NCBI GenBank assembly: GCA_005765155.1
Contig: VCCP01000001.1
Location: forward strand, 1,860,001-1,924,000
Reading direction: 5' to 3'
DNA: 64,000 nucleotides
DNA from: Zelopaecilomyces penicillatus
Taxonomy: Eukaryota; Ascomycota; Sordariomycetes; Hypocreales; Pseudodiploosporaceae
This document shows positions 26,001 through 38,083 of the stretch, one piece after another. Below the pieces are notes generated by a model that ran no database searches, had not been told where the DNA came from, and saw only the letters and a program-made list of their open reading frames with translations. Made by a program: the position numbers and the translations under genes. Positions within the stretch are counted from its first letter, which is position 1; each line of letters starts with the position of its first letter.

Positions 26001-27500
26001 TCTGGTTACTAAACACCAAGTCGTGAAAAGGAAACATCACAGGAACACTTGCATACTCGCAACGCGACGCATCCCAGTGAACGGAGCTTAGTCCTCGGCC
26101 TTTGGTTCAGGATCAGAGTCTCTCCAGCGGCCATGTTTCAAGCCTGCTACCGTCCGCCTCCACTCGAAGCTCCCAAGGTCTTTTCCTTGGCAGTGCTAAT
26201 GTGCGTACTGCAGGTGTATGGCCGTATCTCAGTCTGCTATTTTCTCTCGTGGCCACACTTGGCTGTTTGTACAGAAGTCCAGAACGCACATTGCTTGCAT
26301 CCCAAGCCGCGGCCAACTGGTTAACTCCTAGCTGCGATATGTCTCGAATGCTGACGGGCTAAACGTCCGGCCTTTTCTGGAGTCTGATGGCTGCTACCAC
26401 GTCTTTGTTTAAAGTACTTGCACTCAGTTCCAATCACGTAGATGTACTTGCACGCTCACTGAACTATCACATGTGGCCAGGGTACTACTAACCTCTAACA
26501 ACGATGCGGTATGTATCATGAACATCCAGTAACTTCACACACACACTTCCAAGCACACGCACATACACAACCTCCAGATTCACAATGATTGATGACCTAC
26601 CTCCCGGTACATACCAATCCAATGGGCTCAATATCAGTCGCGGAAGCACTGGCTCGTTCCCGGCCGGGTCATGGGCTACTGGGAAACTGTTCCAATGCCC
26701 TTTATTTCAGAGAGCTCGCTTGTACGGAGCACAGCTGAAATATCTGGCTTGGCTGACGCTTTCGTCGTTTCTCCTACCCATTTCGTAACCATTATCGCAT
26801 CCTGTACTTCGTACAATGTGATGAGTCTCTACGAGCCTGAAGAGCCTGCAATTATAGACCTGTTATTGCCTCCACGATGTCCCGGAACAAGCGAACCGGC
26901 AGTAGGACCAGCATCCGCAGACCCTTTCCACTCCTCCTCCTCACACCCTTGTGCTGCTCTTCTACCCCTGCTTGGACCCTCATGTCTTCCACTCAGCTAA
27001 CAATTTTAGTCCCCGTCCAGTCTTGGGGGAGGGGTGTAACTTTTCTCGCCTCGGGCCAAGGCGTCCGAGTACCTGGGTATTGCTCACATCTCACTCCCAG
27101 TGCCATCCCACCCCCCACCGGGATGACAGGACGGGGATCATCGACATACAAGCGAGTACACCACTCTGAGCCTGGCATTGTGTGTGAGGAGCCGTACCTG
27201 TGAGCGTCAACGTGGGAGTGTAAAACGACAGTGTAGGAACTGTAGGTAGCTTTGCACACACCACTGTCCCATCCCTCCCCATGCATGCACACCAGGTGCT
27301 CTACTTTACACACAACCCACCATCTTGGGCCGGTCATGTCTAATGCAGGCAGACCTCGAGCCAAGATCTCTGCCCATATCCGCACGATTGGCTTCCACAC
27401 CACCCCGGTTCTCAAATCTACCAGCCTGTGCACATCCTTCTTTCTGATAGCCATTGTGCATCGTCTTAGTACACCCCAGATCTCCCAGCTCACATCAACT
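20001..27500. other. Gene desert, part 3: distal upstream region of the zinc-finger gene
   Basis: Again only short, overlapping, unrecognisable frames on both strands; the longest is 166 codons at 26993-27493 on the minus strand. A short CGGCAA tandem repeat lies at 25015-25042. The last 1-2 kb become C/T-rich on the plus strand, as expected towards a promoter. No tRNA or 5S-like element was recognised. Confidence 0.55.
25015..25042 (+). repeat. CGGCAA hexanucleotide tandem repeat
   Basis: Four exact CGGCAA units followed by CGGC, 28 bp in total. It does not lie in a supported gene. It looks like an ordinary microsatellite. Confidence 0.85.
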
Positions 27501-27771
27501 ACATAATCCCCTCTGCCCTCACCATTAAACTCCCTTGATCTCGACCTTCCTTTTCACATATATACCCCACGACTTGGCTTGTGCTTTGATTCTCTATCCC
27601 TCAAGATCTCACCTCGTCTAGCACGGCAAACCCTCAGACATCTGCTCTTTAAGAAAGCTTCTTCTTGATCAAAGGGTCCTACTTACTTGCATTTGTCTCA
27701 TATCGAATCAACATCTCCATCCTCCATCATCTTCGGCTCGCTTTTGAAGCAATCACTATCCTCTCGACACA
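27501..27771 (+). promoter_or_regulatory. Proximal promoter and leader of the AZF1-like gene
   Basis: C/T-rich plus-strand DNA with a TATA-like ATATATA at about 27559 and pyrimidine-rich text up to the ATG at 27772, which has the context CACAATGG (A at -3, G at +4). This fits a fungal core promoter and 5' leader; the transcription start is not determinable. Confidence 0.5.
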
Positions 27772-29404
27772 ATGGCCCTCGCAGCCCAATCAACACCTCA
27801 TCCTAATTGGGGACGCTGGCCCCAGCAACTTCCTCAGGACTTCTCCATGATGGAAGCTCCCGGATTTATCCCATACGATTCCCGCTCGACCAATCCGGCT
27901 CCCATTCAGCGGCCAATGCCTGCTCAGTATGTTGTGGAAACCGCATACAGTGCTGCTCCCATGCAGACCATGCCAGCACCACACTACCCAAGCCAGAACG
28001 CATTCTCATACATGCCTTATCAGAGCCCACCACCTTCGACCCCCATCAACTCTCCCTACAAACCAGAGTTCTCGGAGCGCCCCAACCACCGACATGCTGG
28101 CCAGGATGTTGACAATGGCCGAATGATGACTTATAGACGCGACTCCAAGGTTCATGAGGCACTGCCTCCATCGCCAATCTCGAGACGCGAATCAGTGGCA
28201 TCTTCACTCAACCGCTTCCCTAACCCTGTTTCACAATCCAAAACGATCACATATAATGAAACCATCAACCCAGCTGATCAGGTTAATTTTGGCACTGAAG
28301 TTGATGAGTTGATGAAGGCTATTCAGAAGAAGAAGGATGCCGCGGCAGCAGCAGCCGCCGCCGCCGCAACCTCGTCGTCCACTGCTAGTGGCAAACTCCA
28401 GAGCCAAACCATCACACCTGCTCAGACACCTAAAGGCGAAGAGGCACAGAGTCCTGTTAGCTCTGGCTCACCGGCTCCTGCTGATGGCAAGCCTAAGAAG
28501 AAGTGGGTGTGTGACGGTCCTAGCTGCAACAAGAGCTTCGTTCAGAAGACACATCTTGATATTCATCGCCGAACACACACCGGCCACAAGCCTTATGTAA
28601 GTAGTGGTATTCTAGATTGGAACTCGGCATCTCTAACATTCTCTAGGTCTGTAACAAGGACAACTGTGGACTCACCTTCTCTCAACGCGGAAACCTCAAG
28701 ACTCATATGCGCCGCCATACTGGCGAGAAGCCTTACTCGTGCAGCCTTTGTGGCAAGCTGTTCGCTCAGCGCGGCAACGTTCGATCTCATGAGGAGACTC
28801 ACAAAGGCCTGAAACCTTTTGTTTGCCGTCTTGATGACTGCAACAAGACTTTCTCTCAGCTTGGCAATATGAAGGTGAGATTGCTCCGAGAGCCGACGTC
28901 AGGAATATCTAAGCTAACTCCTATGTGTAGACTCATCAGAACAATTTTCATAAGGAGACTTTGCAAAGGCTCACTTCCATGTTTGTCAAGTTTGTCGAAG
29001 ATGGTGAGGTACCTGATCACTTTCGTGATCTGTTCGACTACTTCCAGGATCACTACAAGAACAGCAACAAGGGCATTAAGGGCCGCGGCAAGGCCCGTAC
29101 AGTCGCAGCTAGAAAGCCCAAGACTGCCGCACCGCAGTCTACAGTGTCTTCTGCTCCTGTGGCCCCTCAGTACTCACACACATCAATTGGCAACCGTCAC
29201 ACAGTGATGCCCAATCAAGCCCGCCTTCCTGTGTACGAGATGTCTCACGGACCTTCCAATGTTGAGATGCCGCGAAACCCCAATCACGTCTACGGAATGT
29301 TCGACCACCAACAACAGTCTCAACATCAGGGGGCTCCCCAGGGTGGCATGATGTATGAGGATGAACACTCCCGGCAGATGGGCTTCACTTCTCGCCTGTA
29401 CTAA
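27772..29404 (+). CDS. azf1: C2H2 zinc-finger transcription factor, AZF1-like
   Basis: Predicted nuclear DNA-binding regulator. Exons are 27772-28596, 28647-28874 and 28931-29404, introns 50 and 56 nt, product 508 residues. Four adjacent C2H2 fingers follow each other with TGHKPY, TGEKPY and KGLKPF linkers. Fingers 1 and 2 are C-x4-C-x12-H-x3-H, finger 3 is C-x2-C-x12-H-x3-H, and finger 4 is C-x4-C with an H-x4-H end (residues about 249-358). The finger-4 text FSQLGNMKTHQNNFH followed by KETLQRLTSMF is the pattern I associate with fungal AZF1. The N-terminal 240 residues are Pro/Ser/Gln-rich and probably disordered, with an alanine run near residue 195 encoded by GCA/GCC repeats. Yeast AZF1 acts in carbon-dependent and cell-wall gene control; the role here is inference. 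It has an exceptionally long upstream gene-free region. Confidence 0.87.
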
Positions 29405-32400
29405 GGTGGAATTGACTTGACTCGATGGGAGCTGAGCATTTCTCCTTTATGATGACACGCCAATATCACGCTATGATTCCATTCAGCGACTCTGGCGTAT
29501 TTACACGATTACATGAACTTAGTTCAAAGCGCTAGCTAGGCGACTACAATAACAACATTCGTACATCGATACAACTATTACACTAATCGATTACCCATCT
29601 GGCTTTGGGTGGCTCAGTCTTGGCAGAAAAAAAATTACTTGGAGCTGGCGGCAGCGAATCATCGTTTTTTTATTTTACGTTTAGCTGCAATATCATTGGG
29701 TTCAGCGCTGTGCTTTTCGCTAATTAGCGACTTATCGACTGAAAAGGAGGCATCATCCACGGAGCCGTGGCGGAACATTCGACTTGTCGCAGGATTTAAA
29801 AATTGGGAGTTGTAAAAATTTACGAGGGATGGCTGTCTGATCATTTTATCAAACTGTTTTTTTCTTTTCTTGCACTTGCTTCATCTCGGGGCGTGAGTGT
29901 TCACATCCCGCTTGTACAACATATTGCGTTTTTTTGTTTTCAGTATTCTATGGTTTATACAGTGTGTCTTTTTGCATTTGGCTGGCGAAGGAACTTATTA
30001 GCAGCGAAGAGTTGTGTCACCGTTTCCACGAGATGTGGGCGGTGAGTGCAGGCTGCAAACATTCGGGAGGTACTTTAGTCGTTTACAATCATATCTTACT
30101 TGGGTCGTTGACAACATTTTGAATTGTCTACTTGCTCCGTGATGTACAAAATCTAGCCTCTTTTATCTCCTGGGCGTGTGTGTGGGTAGCTGCCGTTGTA
30201 ACCTGCCACCTCAGCAGTGCAGCTTTTGGAGCAGGGAAAATCCCTGGGGATACTTGTGGTTTGGGGCACGGTGACAAGGGAGGGGAGCCCGGTTCACCTC
30301 GGGTATCGATCGTTGAGGGCACCGCACCAATTGGGCAGTTAGTACTCGTAGTACAGCATTGGAAGTTGTTTAGTCTATCCTGGGCTTTGGCCAAGCGTTT
30401 ACAAGTGCCAAAACGGCGGAGTAGATGAAGGTGTGCCCCAAGTTCTGAGACAACAGCCCACATTCCGAAATTTAACAAGATTTGCAGACATGGTGATATA
30501 ATTGTACATGAGATGCTCGCCACATCGTAGGCTCCATCATTCGTGGACAAACTAAGAAAGGAGCACAAGCATGATATTTGATAACTGTTTGCCTGCCTGC
30601 CCTCTCCACCTGTCTCTCCATCACTCAAAAAGGTTGGTTGGGTGGTGGTAACTGGGCAAAGAAGAAAAAAAAAAACACACAAAGATGGAGCATTCATTTG
30701 CTGCTGCTGCTGCTCATCCCAACACCCAAGACAAGAATGACTTGCAGAAAGCGAGCCATCTGGGCCTGGGGGAATAAGCATGCGCTTCTCATGGCGTGAC
30801 TTGACTGGCCTGGCCTGGGCGACTCGCAGGTGAAAATCCATGCAAGCAACAAGATGGGGGCAACTTACAAAAGTGGCGGACTCGTGGTTCGTGGACAAAG
30901 GGGAAACAACAATGCTGAAGTGGATGATTGAGAAAAGAAAGAATTGAGGGCGGCGTTCGATTCTACCGTGTGGTTGTTCCGTTTATGGAGTTGCGTGCAC
31001 ACACACGTCTTATTACTTTGTGCTATTATTATTAACCCGGTAAAGATAATTACTCTTCATCCTTTCAAAAATTCGGGGACTGAGGGGCTGACTCCCACAA
31101 ATGGATTCATACCGCCCTTGTGGCGATAGTTTTCATCGGGACATGGGGGCAAGCCGGCCGGGTCGCCAAAGCCGTTTTCCTTATTAAGGCTGAGCCAGCC
31201 ACTAATAAATAAGGGAGGGGGCCATCAGGCACAAGTCGAAAGAGGCGCCGCCTAAATATCTAAACTAGACAGTATTGGATAGGACACTACAAGTATCGCA
31301 TTGGATGGAAAGATACTGATACTGTACGAAATAACTAGCATACCTACATACACGCAGGCAAAGTCCGGGTTCAGCCACCGCGGATCTCCGAACAACAGTG
31401 GGATTTCGGCGGCGGCGGTGGTAGTGGTGGTTATTGGGGGGAGGGGGGGCAAGAGCTTACGCCAACAACCAGCATGATGCCTGCGATGGCGGGATCATGG
31501 AACATGGGGGACATGTGGGACATGGGATCAAAGGGAGCGCGGGCGGCGCATAAACACGAGCGAGCGAAAGAAGACCAAGATAGACCAAAAGGCAAGAGGA
31601 TTTGGAGGGAGTGGCGCCAGTCGTCCGGGGCCGAAACAAGGCCCCCTTCCCCGTGCTTGCGATGCTGCCGTCTATCTGCTGCATGTTGGAGCGAATTTGG
31701 ATACGCGCGCCAGGTGTTTGTATCTTGGCCGTCGCCGGCGGCAAAGGGCTGAACTGGGGAGGGGGGGCCACTTCATCTAAGACTTTGGGGGCAATAAAGA
31801 TGTGTTGTCTGTCCATCAATCTCTTCTGCATTATCGACTTCGCCTCTGTCGAGGGCAAGAGGAGGGGGGGTCTTCCGATGGCGATGCGCATCTGTACGTT
31901 TGAGGACTCGATTGCGTCGTCCCTCTCTCTTCGACCAGGGTCAGCATCGAGACAGTTGTTTTCTTACAGGCTATTGTGGAGAGGGCGTGTGCGTGGGAGA
32001 CAAGACTTTGAACTGACACAGGCAGCATCTGCATGTATGCATGTTCCATGATGTTTTGATATAGTAGATCAGATCTTCCAGCATCCCAAGTCGATATCTA
32101 CATGAAGCAAGCAGCAATATTCACTCTATATCCCATGATCCATGAAAGTTAAGCCTTCACCATGTCAAACGTCCTGCGCAATTCACCGCCTCTTTCATTG
32201 CACACCACCTCCGGTTTGTGGATAGGCATCACAACGAGCATAGGCGCCCTGTCCTGGCCTAAGTATTGCTGACGACTACATGCATGATTCACCGCCGTGA
32301 CGACTTCAAAAAGCAAGACAAGGCACCTTCAACAACTCATCTGTCTCGCTTACATCTTGTCTTGAGCTTCACTGGACGGAACGATTGGGCCATTGAATGC

Positions 32401-33003
32401 AGGTCAAAGTTTGAGCGGTGCACGCCTTACCCACGATAGGAGAGAGATGCGCGATTTTGTAAGCAAAAGTCAATCTGGACCCGGAAGTTGCCCATATGTT
32501 AACTTATGCTTTACAGATTGTCCCTTGCGTGCCTGGGTAGGTGATTATGTGTGTGTGCCTGTGTTTGTGCTGCATATGTTTGTTGAATGTGTAATTCTCC
32601 AGCCTTCATCGAATTGAAAGTGGTTTCATAATCTCAATTCAGACGAGGATTATCACTGCATGGGAGACGAGGCGGAATTGCAACGAGGTAGTCAAAGTAC
32701 TCTGGGGGTATGACTTCTTGTCTGTTAGAGTGGGTGATACAGATCAGGAAGATCGTAAAGGCCATGCCAACCTAGCTGTGCCCAATCACTAAGCCGATGA
32801 CCTCTAGATCCAAGATTCAAGACAAGATTCAAGACCCAACACCCGGACGTAACACTTATTTCGTCACGGGGCAAGCATGATGATTCAACGTCAGGCTCGG
32901 GATCGGAACCAACACCAGGGCTGAACGATCTTGGCGAATACCACTGTCAGATGGTGTTGGATAGCTGAATCTGGTGATTCTGGGGGCATATCTTTTACGG
33001 GGC
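29405..33003. other. 3.6 kb gap between the AZF1-like gene and URM1
   Basis: The first few hundred bases are the zinc-finger 3' region. Beyond that only unrecognised frames occur. The largest is an open frame of 256 codons on the minus strand at 30128-30898 (237 codons from its first ATG at 30841); its composition is Cys/Ser/Thr-rich without a domain. A 12-bp tandem duplication (AAGATTCAAGAC) lies at 32812-32835. Confidence 0.5.
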
Positions 33004-33858
33004 TCAACCTCCGTGCAGAGTAGAGACAAAGAGAATGTTGTCGCCGTTGTTCAGCTCATAAGACTCCTCGCCTTCCAGCTCCCAGTCGGCATCGTTGATT
33101 AGAACAAGGATACCGGGCCGCCTGAGCAAGAGCGTTAGCTAGGGTTCATCATAGTTGCTAGTGAGGGAGCCAGGCAGAAGTGCATGGAAACAAGTAGGTG
33201 TCGCGCTTGGAAGATGGCGAGATGTGAGATCAAGCAGCAGCACGCTGGCCACGGCTGCAGGTGAAGCCCTGCTGAATGAGGGGGTACAACAACAGATGCG
33301 CGGCATGGCAGAATGAGTCCAAGTAGCGTGCGCATCCAGGCGCGGGCCCGTGTGTAGCTTACTTGTGCATGTCATGACAGACTCGGCAGAGAATGCGCTC
33401 GCACACCCCAGCACTAGCTAAATAGGCTGTAAAGTCTGTGATGGACTAACGGATGTGCGTGGAACTTGGGAAGCAGGGAGGAGGGGCTGGGGGCGGGTAG
33501 CCCATCGCCAGCATCAGGGCCCATTGTGCTGTGAGGGGAGTCGAGACAAGACATACAGGTGGCCGTCTAGGACAAAGAGCTCCTTGCGCGTATCCTTCAT
33601 GGCCTTCTGGCAGAGATGATCAATCAGAAAGGCGATGTTCGACGGCCGGCCTTGCTCGTCTGTGGCTGGCAGGGTCAGTTTGAGACGGCGCTCGTCGGCG
33701 AAGAGCATCTCGAGGCCTCCTCTAGCCGGTGGGGTTAGTCGATTTTACGCAAACGTGACTGAGAGGGGAAGAGACAGGGAAAAGGAGAAAGGGACTCTGT
33801 CATACGAGAATTCGACATCGATGGAGAGCTGCGCGCTGCTGCCAGCATCTTGAGCCAT
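33004..33858 (-). CDS. urm1: URM1, ubiquitin-related modifier and tRNA thiolation sulphur carrier
   Basis: Small beta-grasp protein that carries sulphur as a C-terminal thiocarboxylate for 2-thiolation of wobble uridine in tRNA, and can be conjugated to proteins (family knowledge). Exons are 33806-33858, 33557-33721 and 33004-33121, product 111 residues. Diagnostic text: VEFSGGLEMLF near the start, then [20 protein letters not shown] across the second junction, then [14 protein letters not shown] at the end. The terminal Gly-Gly is the activated site and is not followed by extra residues, so no processing is needed. The first intron is 84 nt; the second is 435 nt, several times longer than any other intron here, and ends with CTAAC followed by GCTCTTGCTCAG. 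It is divergent from ELP2, which works on the same modified nucleoside. Confidence 0.96.
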
Positions 33859-34609
33859 GGTGAATGATGGCGACCTGGTGATGATGCTTTGGGGATGTTG
33901 TGTTGAGAATCTACGAAGTTCTGAGATTTAACGTTAGGGTGGTCTGGCATTGATGAGGCCTCTGAATTACAGGCGTCTGGCGTTGAAGAAACCCCACAGC
34001 TTCCCTCCAACGTCTTCGAAATGTCAACCTACTGAGTTCCTTTCGAAGCTGAATTCTCATGCACTCAAATTCAAATTCAAATTCAATTCCATATAATGAA
34101 GCCAGTGATTATGCAATGAGAAGATAGGCGCCTTGTTTCTTTTCTTTTCGGGGCCTTTGACACTTTAGTTGGGTCTTGTGAGTGCTTCATTGTCTATATT
34201 CTGCACCGTTTCACCACTTCCAGGGAGGAGCCATGTGGTCTGTCAATCAGCACACATGATCTTGCAAAGACATTTATAAAATATGCCCAATTTCAGCATC
34301 AAAATTTATGGAAATCTGCTTTAGATTTTCAACATAAAAAAGAAGCATCTGATTGTTTGATGTGACCTGACTGAGTTTGTCTTGCTTCGTCCTTTTATTT
34401 CTGGAACGTTGGATGATGAAAACCAGCAACGCTGTGATTGGCTGCGGGGTCGACATGAAGTTGAAAGTTTTCGAGCCCCGCTTACATCATCGTCCAATCG
34501 TCGGTAACAAAGAAAGAGTTTCGTCTGAGAGAGAACGACTGTTGTCTTGCCTGCCTCTGCTACATAGACATCCCTGCCTGATAACTATATCATCGCAAAC
34601 TCGGGTGAT
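33859..34609. promoter_or_regulatory. Divergent promoter region, URM1/ELP2
   Basis: 751 bp between the start codons of URM1 (-) and ELP2 (+). It contains an ATTCAA-type hexanucleotide repeat at 34065-34089 and is AT-rich near 34255-34340. No other reading frame of note is present. Co-regulation of the pair is an inference from layout. Confidence 0.55.
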
Positions 34610-37330
34610 ATGGCTTCACCGGGAGTTTCTGTCGAGTATCTGTCAGCGGGGGCTAATAGGCAAACGGCGGTTGCTGACTGGAGCCGCACTGGCCTGTTGG
34701 CATATGGCGCAGATAGCAACATTGCTCTGTGGTATCCGGCAGTGAGTTTCTTCCTATCGCTATCATGATCACCATTATAATGTTTTTGTTTCATTAATAA
34801 TTCAAATCGTCTTATTAACAAATTTTCTTACAAAGAGTGATCGACCAAAAGGAGTTGTAAATCTGTTGAGTGGGCATATAGACACCGTCAAGGCATTGAC
34901 GTTTCTTCCGGAAGCCGAAGGAGACACTTCGACTTATCTCATTAGTGGTTCTGACGACAAGACTCTTATCATTTGGAAATCCATTGGCGAAGGCCCCAAG
35001 TTTGAAGCACTTCAGACATTGTCAGAGCATGGTGCAGCTGTCAACTGCATCACTGCTTTACGTGTTAAGGGCGATCATTCCAAGTGGGTTGTAGCTTCTG
35101 GTGGTGCTGATGCCTCTATCAAGATCTGGCTCTTTGAGAATGACCAACTTCAACTCCTCCAATCAATCAACACAACGCCAAAGTACTTTCCTCTATCACT
35201 TTCACTGAGTTCCCTAGGCCGAGATGACAATGTTTTAGTTCTTGCTTCCGCCGGCACGAGAGACATTGTGCAGATTTTGACAGCTGATATCAAAGAAGAG
35301 TCTCTTCAGTTCAGCCTTCAAGCTACGCTGAGTGGTCACGAGGGCTGGATCAGATCTTTAAACTTTTCAAAAGAGACAAACGATCAAGGAAGCGATCTCC
35401 TTCTCGCATCAGCTAGCCAGGACAAGTACATACGGATATGGAGAGTACACGAGGGCGAGGAGCCGCCCGCCCTGGCGGCTGCAGGCTCGGATCCTTCAAG
35501 CGGAGCCTTTATGCCTGGCAAGTCTCCTTCAAACAAAGCCCATCGCCTCAGGGCTGCCGGTAGAGACTTTTCGGTCACCTTTGAGGCTCTACTTCTGGGC
35601 CACGAGGACTGGATCTATAGTGCAAGGTGGCATACTCAGGCAGATGGGAAGCTACAGCTGCTCTCCACCTCTGCTGATAACTCACTCGCCATTTGGGAAG
35701 CTGATCCAAGCTCGGGTATTTGGGTGAGCATGGTGAGACTGGGCGAGATCAGCAGAGAAAAGGGGGCGACGACGGCAACAGGAAGCACGGGTGGCTTCTG
35801 GACAGGGCTATGGTCTCCAGACGGGAACTCGGTTGCCTGTTTAGGCAGAACTGGTAGTTGGAGAAGATGGGAGCATGACGTTTCGGACGATACTTGGCGC
35901 CCTCGCGTTGCCGTTACTGGTCATACAAAGGCAGTGTCTGGAATCTCATGGTCTAAAAACGGCCAACATCTCCTATCCACAAGCTTGGACCAAACGACTC
36001 GCCTTCACATGCAATGGAACGGGTCAGGAATAGGCACCTGGCACGAGATGTCACGCCCTCAAATCCATGGATATGATCTTAACTGCATTGACTCAATAGG
36101 GGCTTCGCAGTTTGTTTCAGGTGCTGACGAGAAGCTCATGAGAGTCTTCAGTAAGCCCAAGGCTGTAGCGACGATGCTCGGCCGCCTGGGTGGCTGTGAC
36201 ACCGAAGATGTCCAGGACATGCCAGACGCAGCCAATATGCCTGTTCTAGGCTTGTCCAACAAAGCCATTGATACATTGGATGATGACCAAGAGATCCAGC
36301 CGATTGATGACCGTGACAGGGATGCCATGGACCCTGCTTCCATCGTCAAGAAATCCTACCTCGAGATTGATCACCCGCCGTTTGAGGAGACCCTCTCGCG
36401 GCACACTCTTTGGCCAGAAATGGAGAAACTCTACGGGCATGGATACGAGATTTCATGCCTAGCTGCGAGCCATGACGGTAAGCTCGTAGCCAGCGCATGC
36501 AAGGCAAGCTCCATCAATCATGCCGTTATCCGCATCTTCGAGACTGAGCGATGGACCGAGCTCCGACCGCCGCTCACAGCTCACTCGCTCACGACCACGC
36601 GGCTCAGGTTCTCGGCTGATGACAAGTACCTCCTCAGCGTGGGGCGAGATCGTCAGTGGGCCGTTTTCGAACGAGGTGCTGCCGAGGATGGGACGACCCA
36701 GTATCAGCTGCTGCAAGCCAACCACAAGGGTCACACCAGGATGATACTAGACGCTGCTTGGGCACCTGGCGAGACGCCTATGTTCGCGACAGCAGGCCGA
36801 GACAAACAGGTCAGGATCTGGTTGGCGTCCAAATCAGAGGGCGGCGAGGAGAAGTTTCAGTTCGGGCAAACAGCTGCTTTGCCTTGCGCAGCACCGGTCA
36901 CCTCTGTCGACTTCCTGGGGCAACGGGCTGGCGGCAAGTTCCTTCTCGCTATTGGAACCGAGTCCGGACGGATCAGTTTATATCTTGTCAGCGAAAATGG
37001 TTCTGAAGTCGTGGAGCTGCCGCAATCAGAAGAGTGAGTTCATCCCCAATCCCCCCTTCCTCCCCCCTTTTCATCACTTACCCAGGGCTTTGCTGGGAGC
37101 TTGCCAACTCCTATGTTTGCTATCCACTAGCCATCTGCTCATTACGTACCTCTAATATTAACCATCATTGATGTAGATTATGTCTTCCCAAAGCCGTGCT
37201 TCAACTAGCATGGCGACCATTTTGCCAGGACGGCGAGACTAGCAAGCACCAACTGGCTGTTGCTGGAGAAGACAGTTCACTTAGGATATATGCATTCGGT
37301 GAGGCGTACTTGGGAGAACAAAAGTCATAG
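34610..37330 (+). CDS. elp2: Elongator complex subunit 2, WD40 protein
   Basis: Twin beta-propeller subunit of Elongator, the complex that starts mcm5/ncm5 modification of wobble uridine in tRNA (family knowledge). Exons are 34610-34741, 34836-37033 and 37177-37330, introns 94 and 143 nt, product 827 residues, the usual size for ELP2. The start MASPGVSVEYLSAGANRQT with WSRTGLLAYGADSNIALW is typical of the first blade. Repeats with GH...SGSDDKTLIIW, SASQDKYIRIW, STSADNSLAIW and TAGRDKQVRIW follow through the protein. A third short exon supplies the final blade, ending near GEDSSLRIYAF. If the last intron is kept, a stop appears at its second base and the last 50 residues are lost. It is divergent from URM1 and convergent with the serine palmitoyltransferase subunit. 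Confidence 0.96.
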
Positions 37331-38083
37331 AAATGCCTTGCTTGTTTTAAAGAGCATGGGAATAAATTTTTTTAAAAAAAGAAAGCAATTTCAAATATCC
37401 ATTGATATGTATAGGTCATTACTGCTTATGGTCGTACCCCTCCATGATCTAGATACTAATATCTGGTTGTTTTTGAAAGCCTACCAGTTGAAGCCCTTTG
37501 GTACACATGTTTCTCTATCTTAGCTTCCTCCCCGTGCACAAGTTTACACAAGTTTACAAAAGCTCTTGTTTGAGATCTCCAATTTGCCTAGCCAAACTCC
37601 TTTAAAGCCATGATATAAATTGAAAGAAAACCTGCACAGGGCATTCGGTACCCAAAAGTCAAAAGGTAGCACGCATGCTTATAACGGAACACAGTTGTGA
37701 TGATTTGGTAACTCCATTATAGACCACCAGGTCTCAATTATTCTATTGATTTATATTATCGTACCCAGTTTCCTTCTGTCATCCCTGCAAGCCCGCAGTC
37801 CGTGTGGGTGATTGACCACTTCCCCTTTCCATTCCGCTGGGCATTCTCTTATCCCTTATGCCTGGCGTTCTTCTTATATATAACCATCAAGACGTAGTTC
37901 TCATAATTTCTCCACCCCCTCGCAATTAAATTTCTAGCCAGAATTACCCACCCACTAAAAACGAATTTCTTATTATACCGCAGTTCGTAGTGCATGCCCC
38001 ACCCCACCTCATTCGTCTGGCCCGGCTTTATTATTATTCGTCTTCTTCATTTCGGCTTATTTCTCTTCAATGGTGCCCTATTC
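37331..38083. other. Convergent intergenic region, ELP2/SPT small subunit
   Basis: 753 bp of mostly AT-rich DNA holding two facing 3' regions. A-rich and T-rich stretches near 37365-37390 and 37900-37980 are compatible with 3'-end signals. No gene was recognised. Confidence 0.55.

Noticed and set aside
6140..27771. Centromere or repeat-mutated transposon remnant as explanation of the desert
   Set aside because: The sequence is not strongly AT-rich overall, and no degenerate transposase or reverse transcriptase text was recognised.
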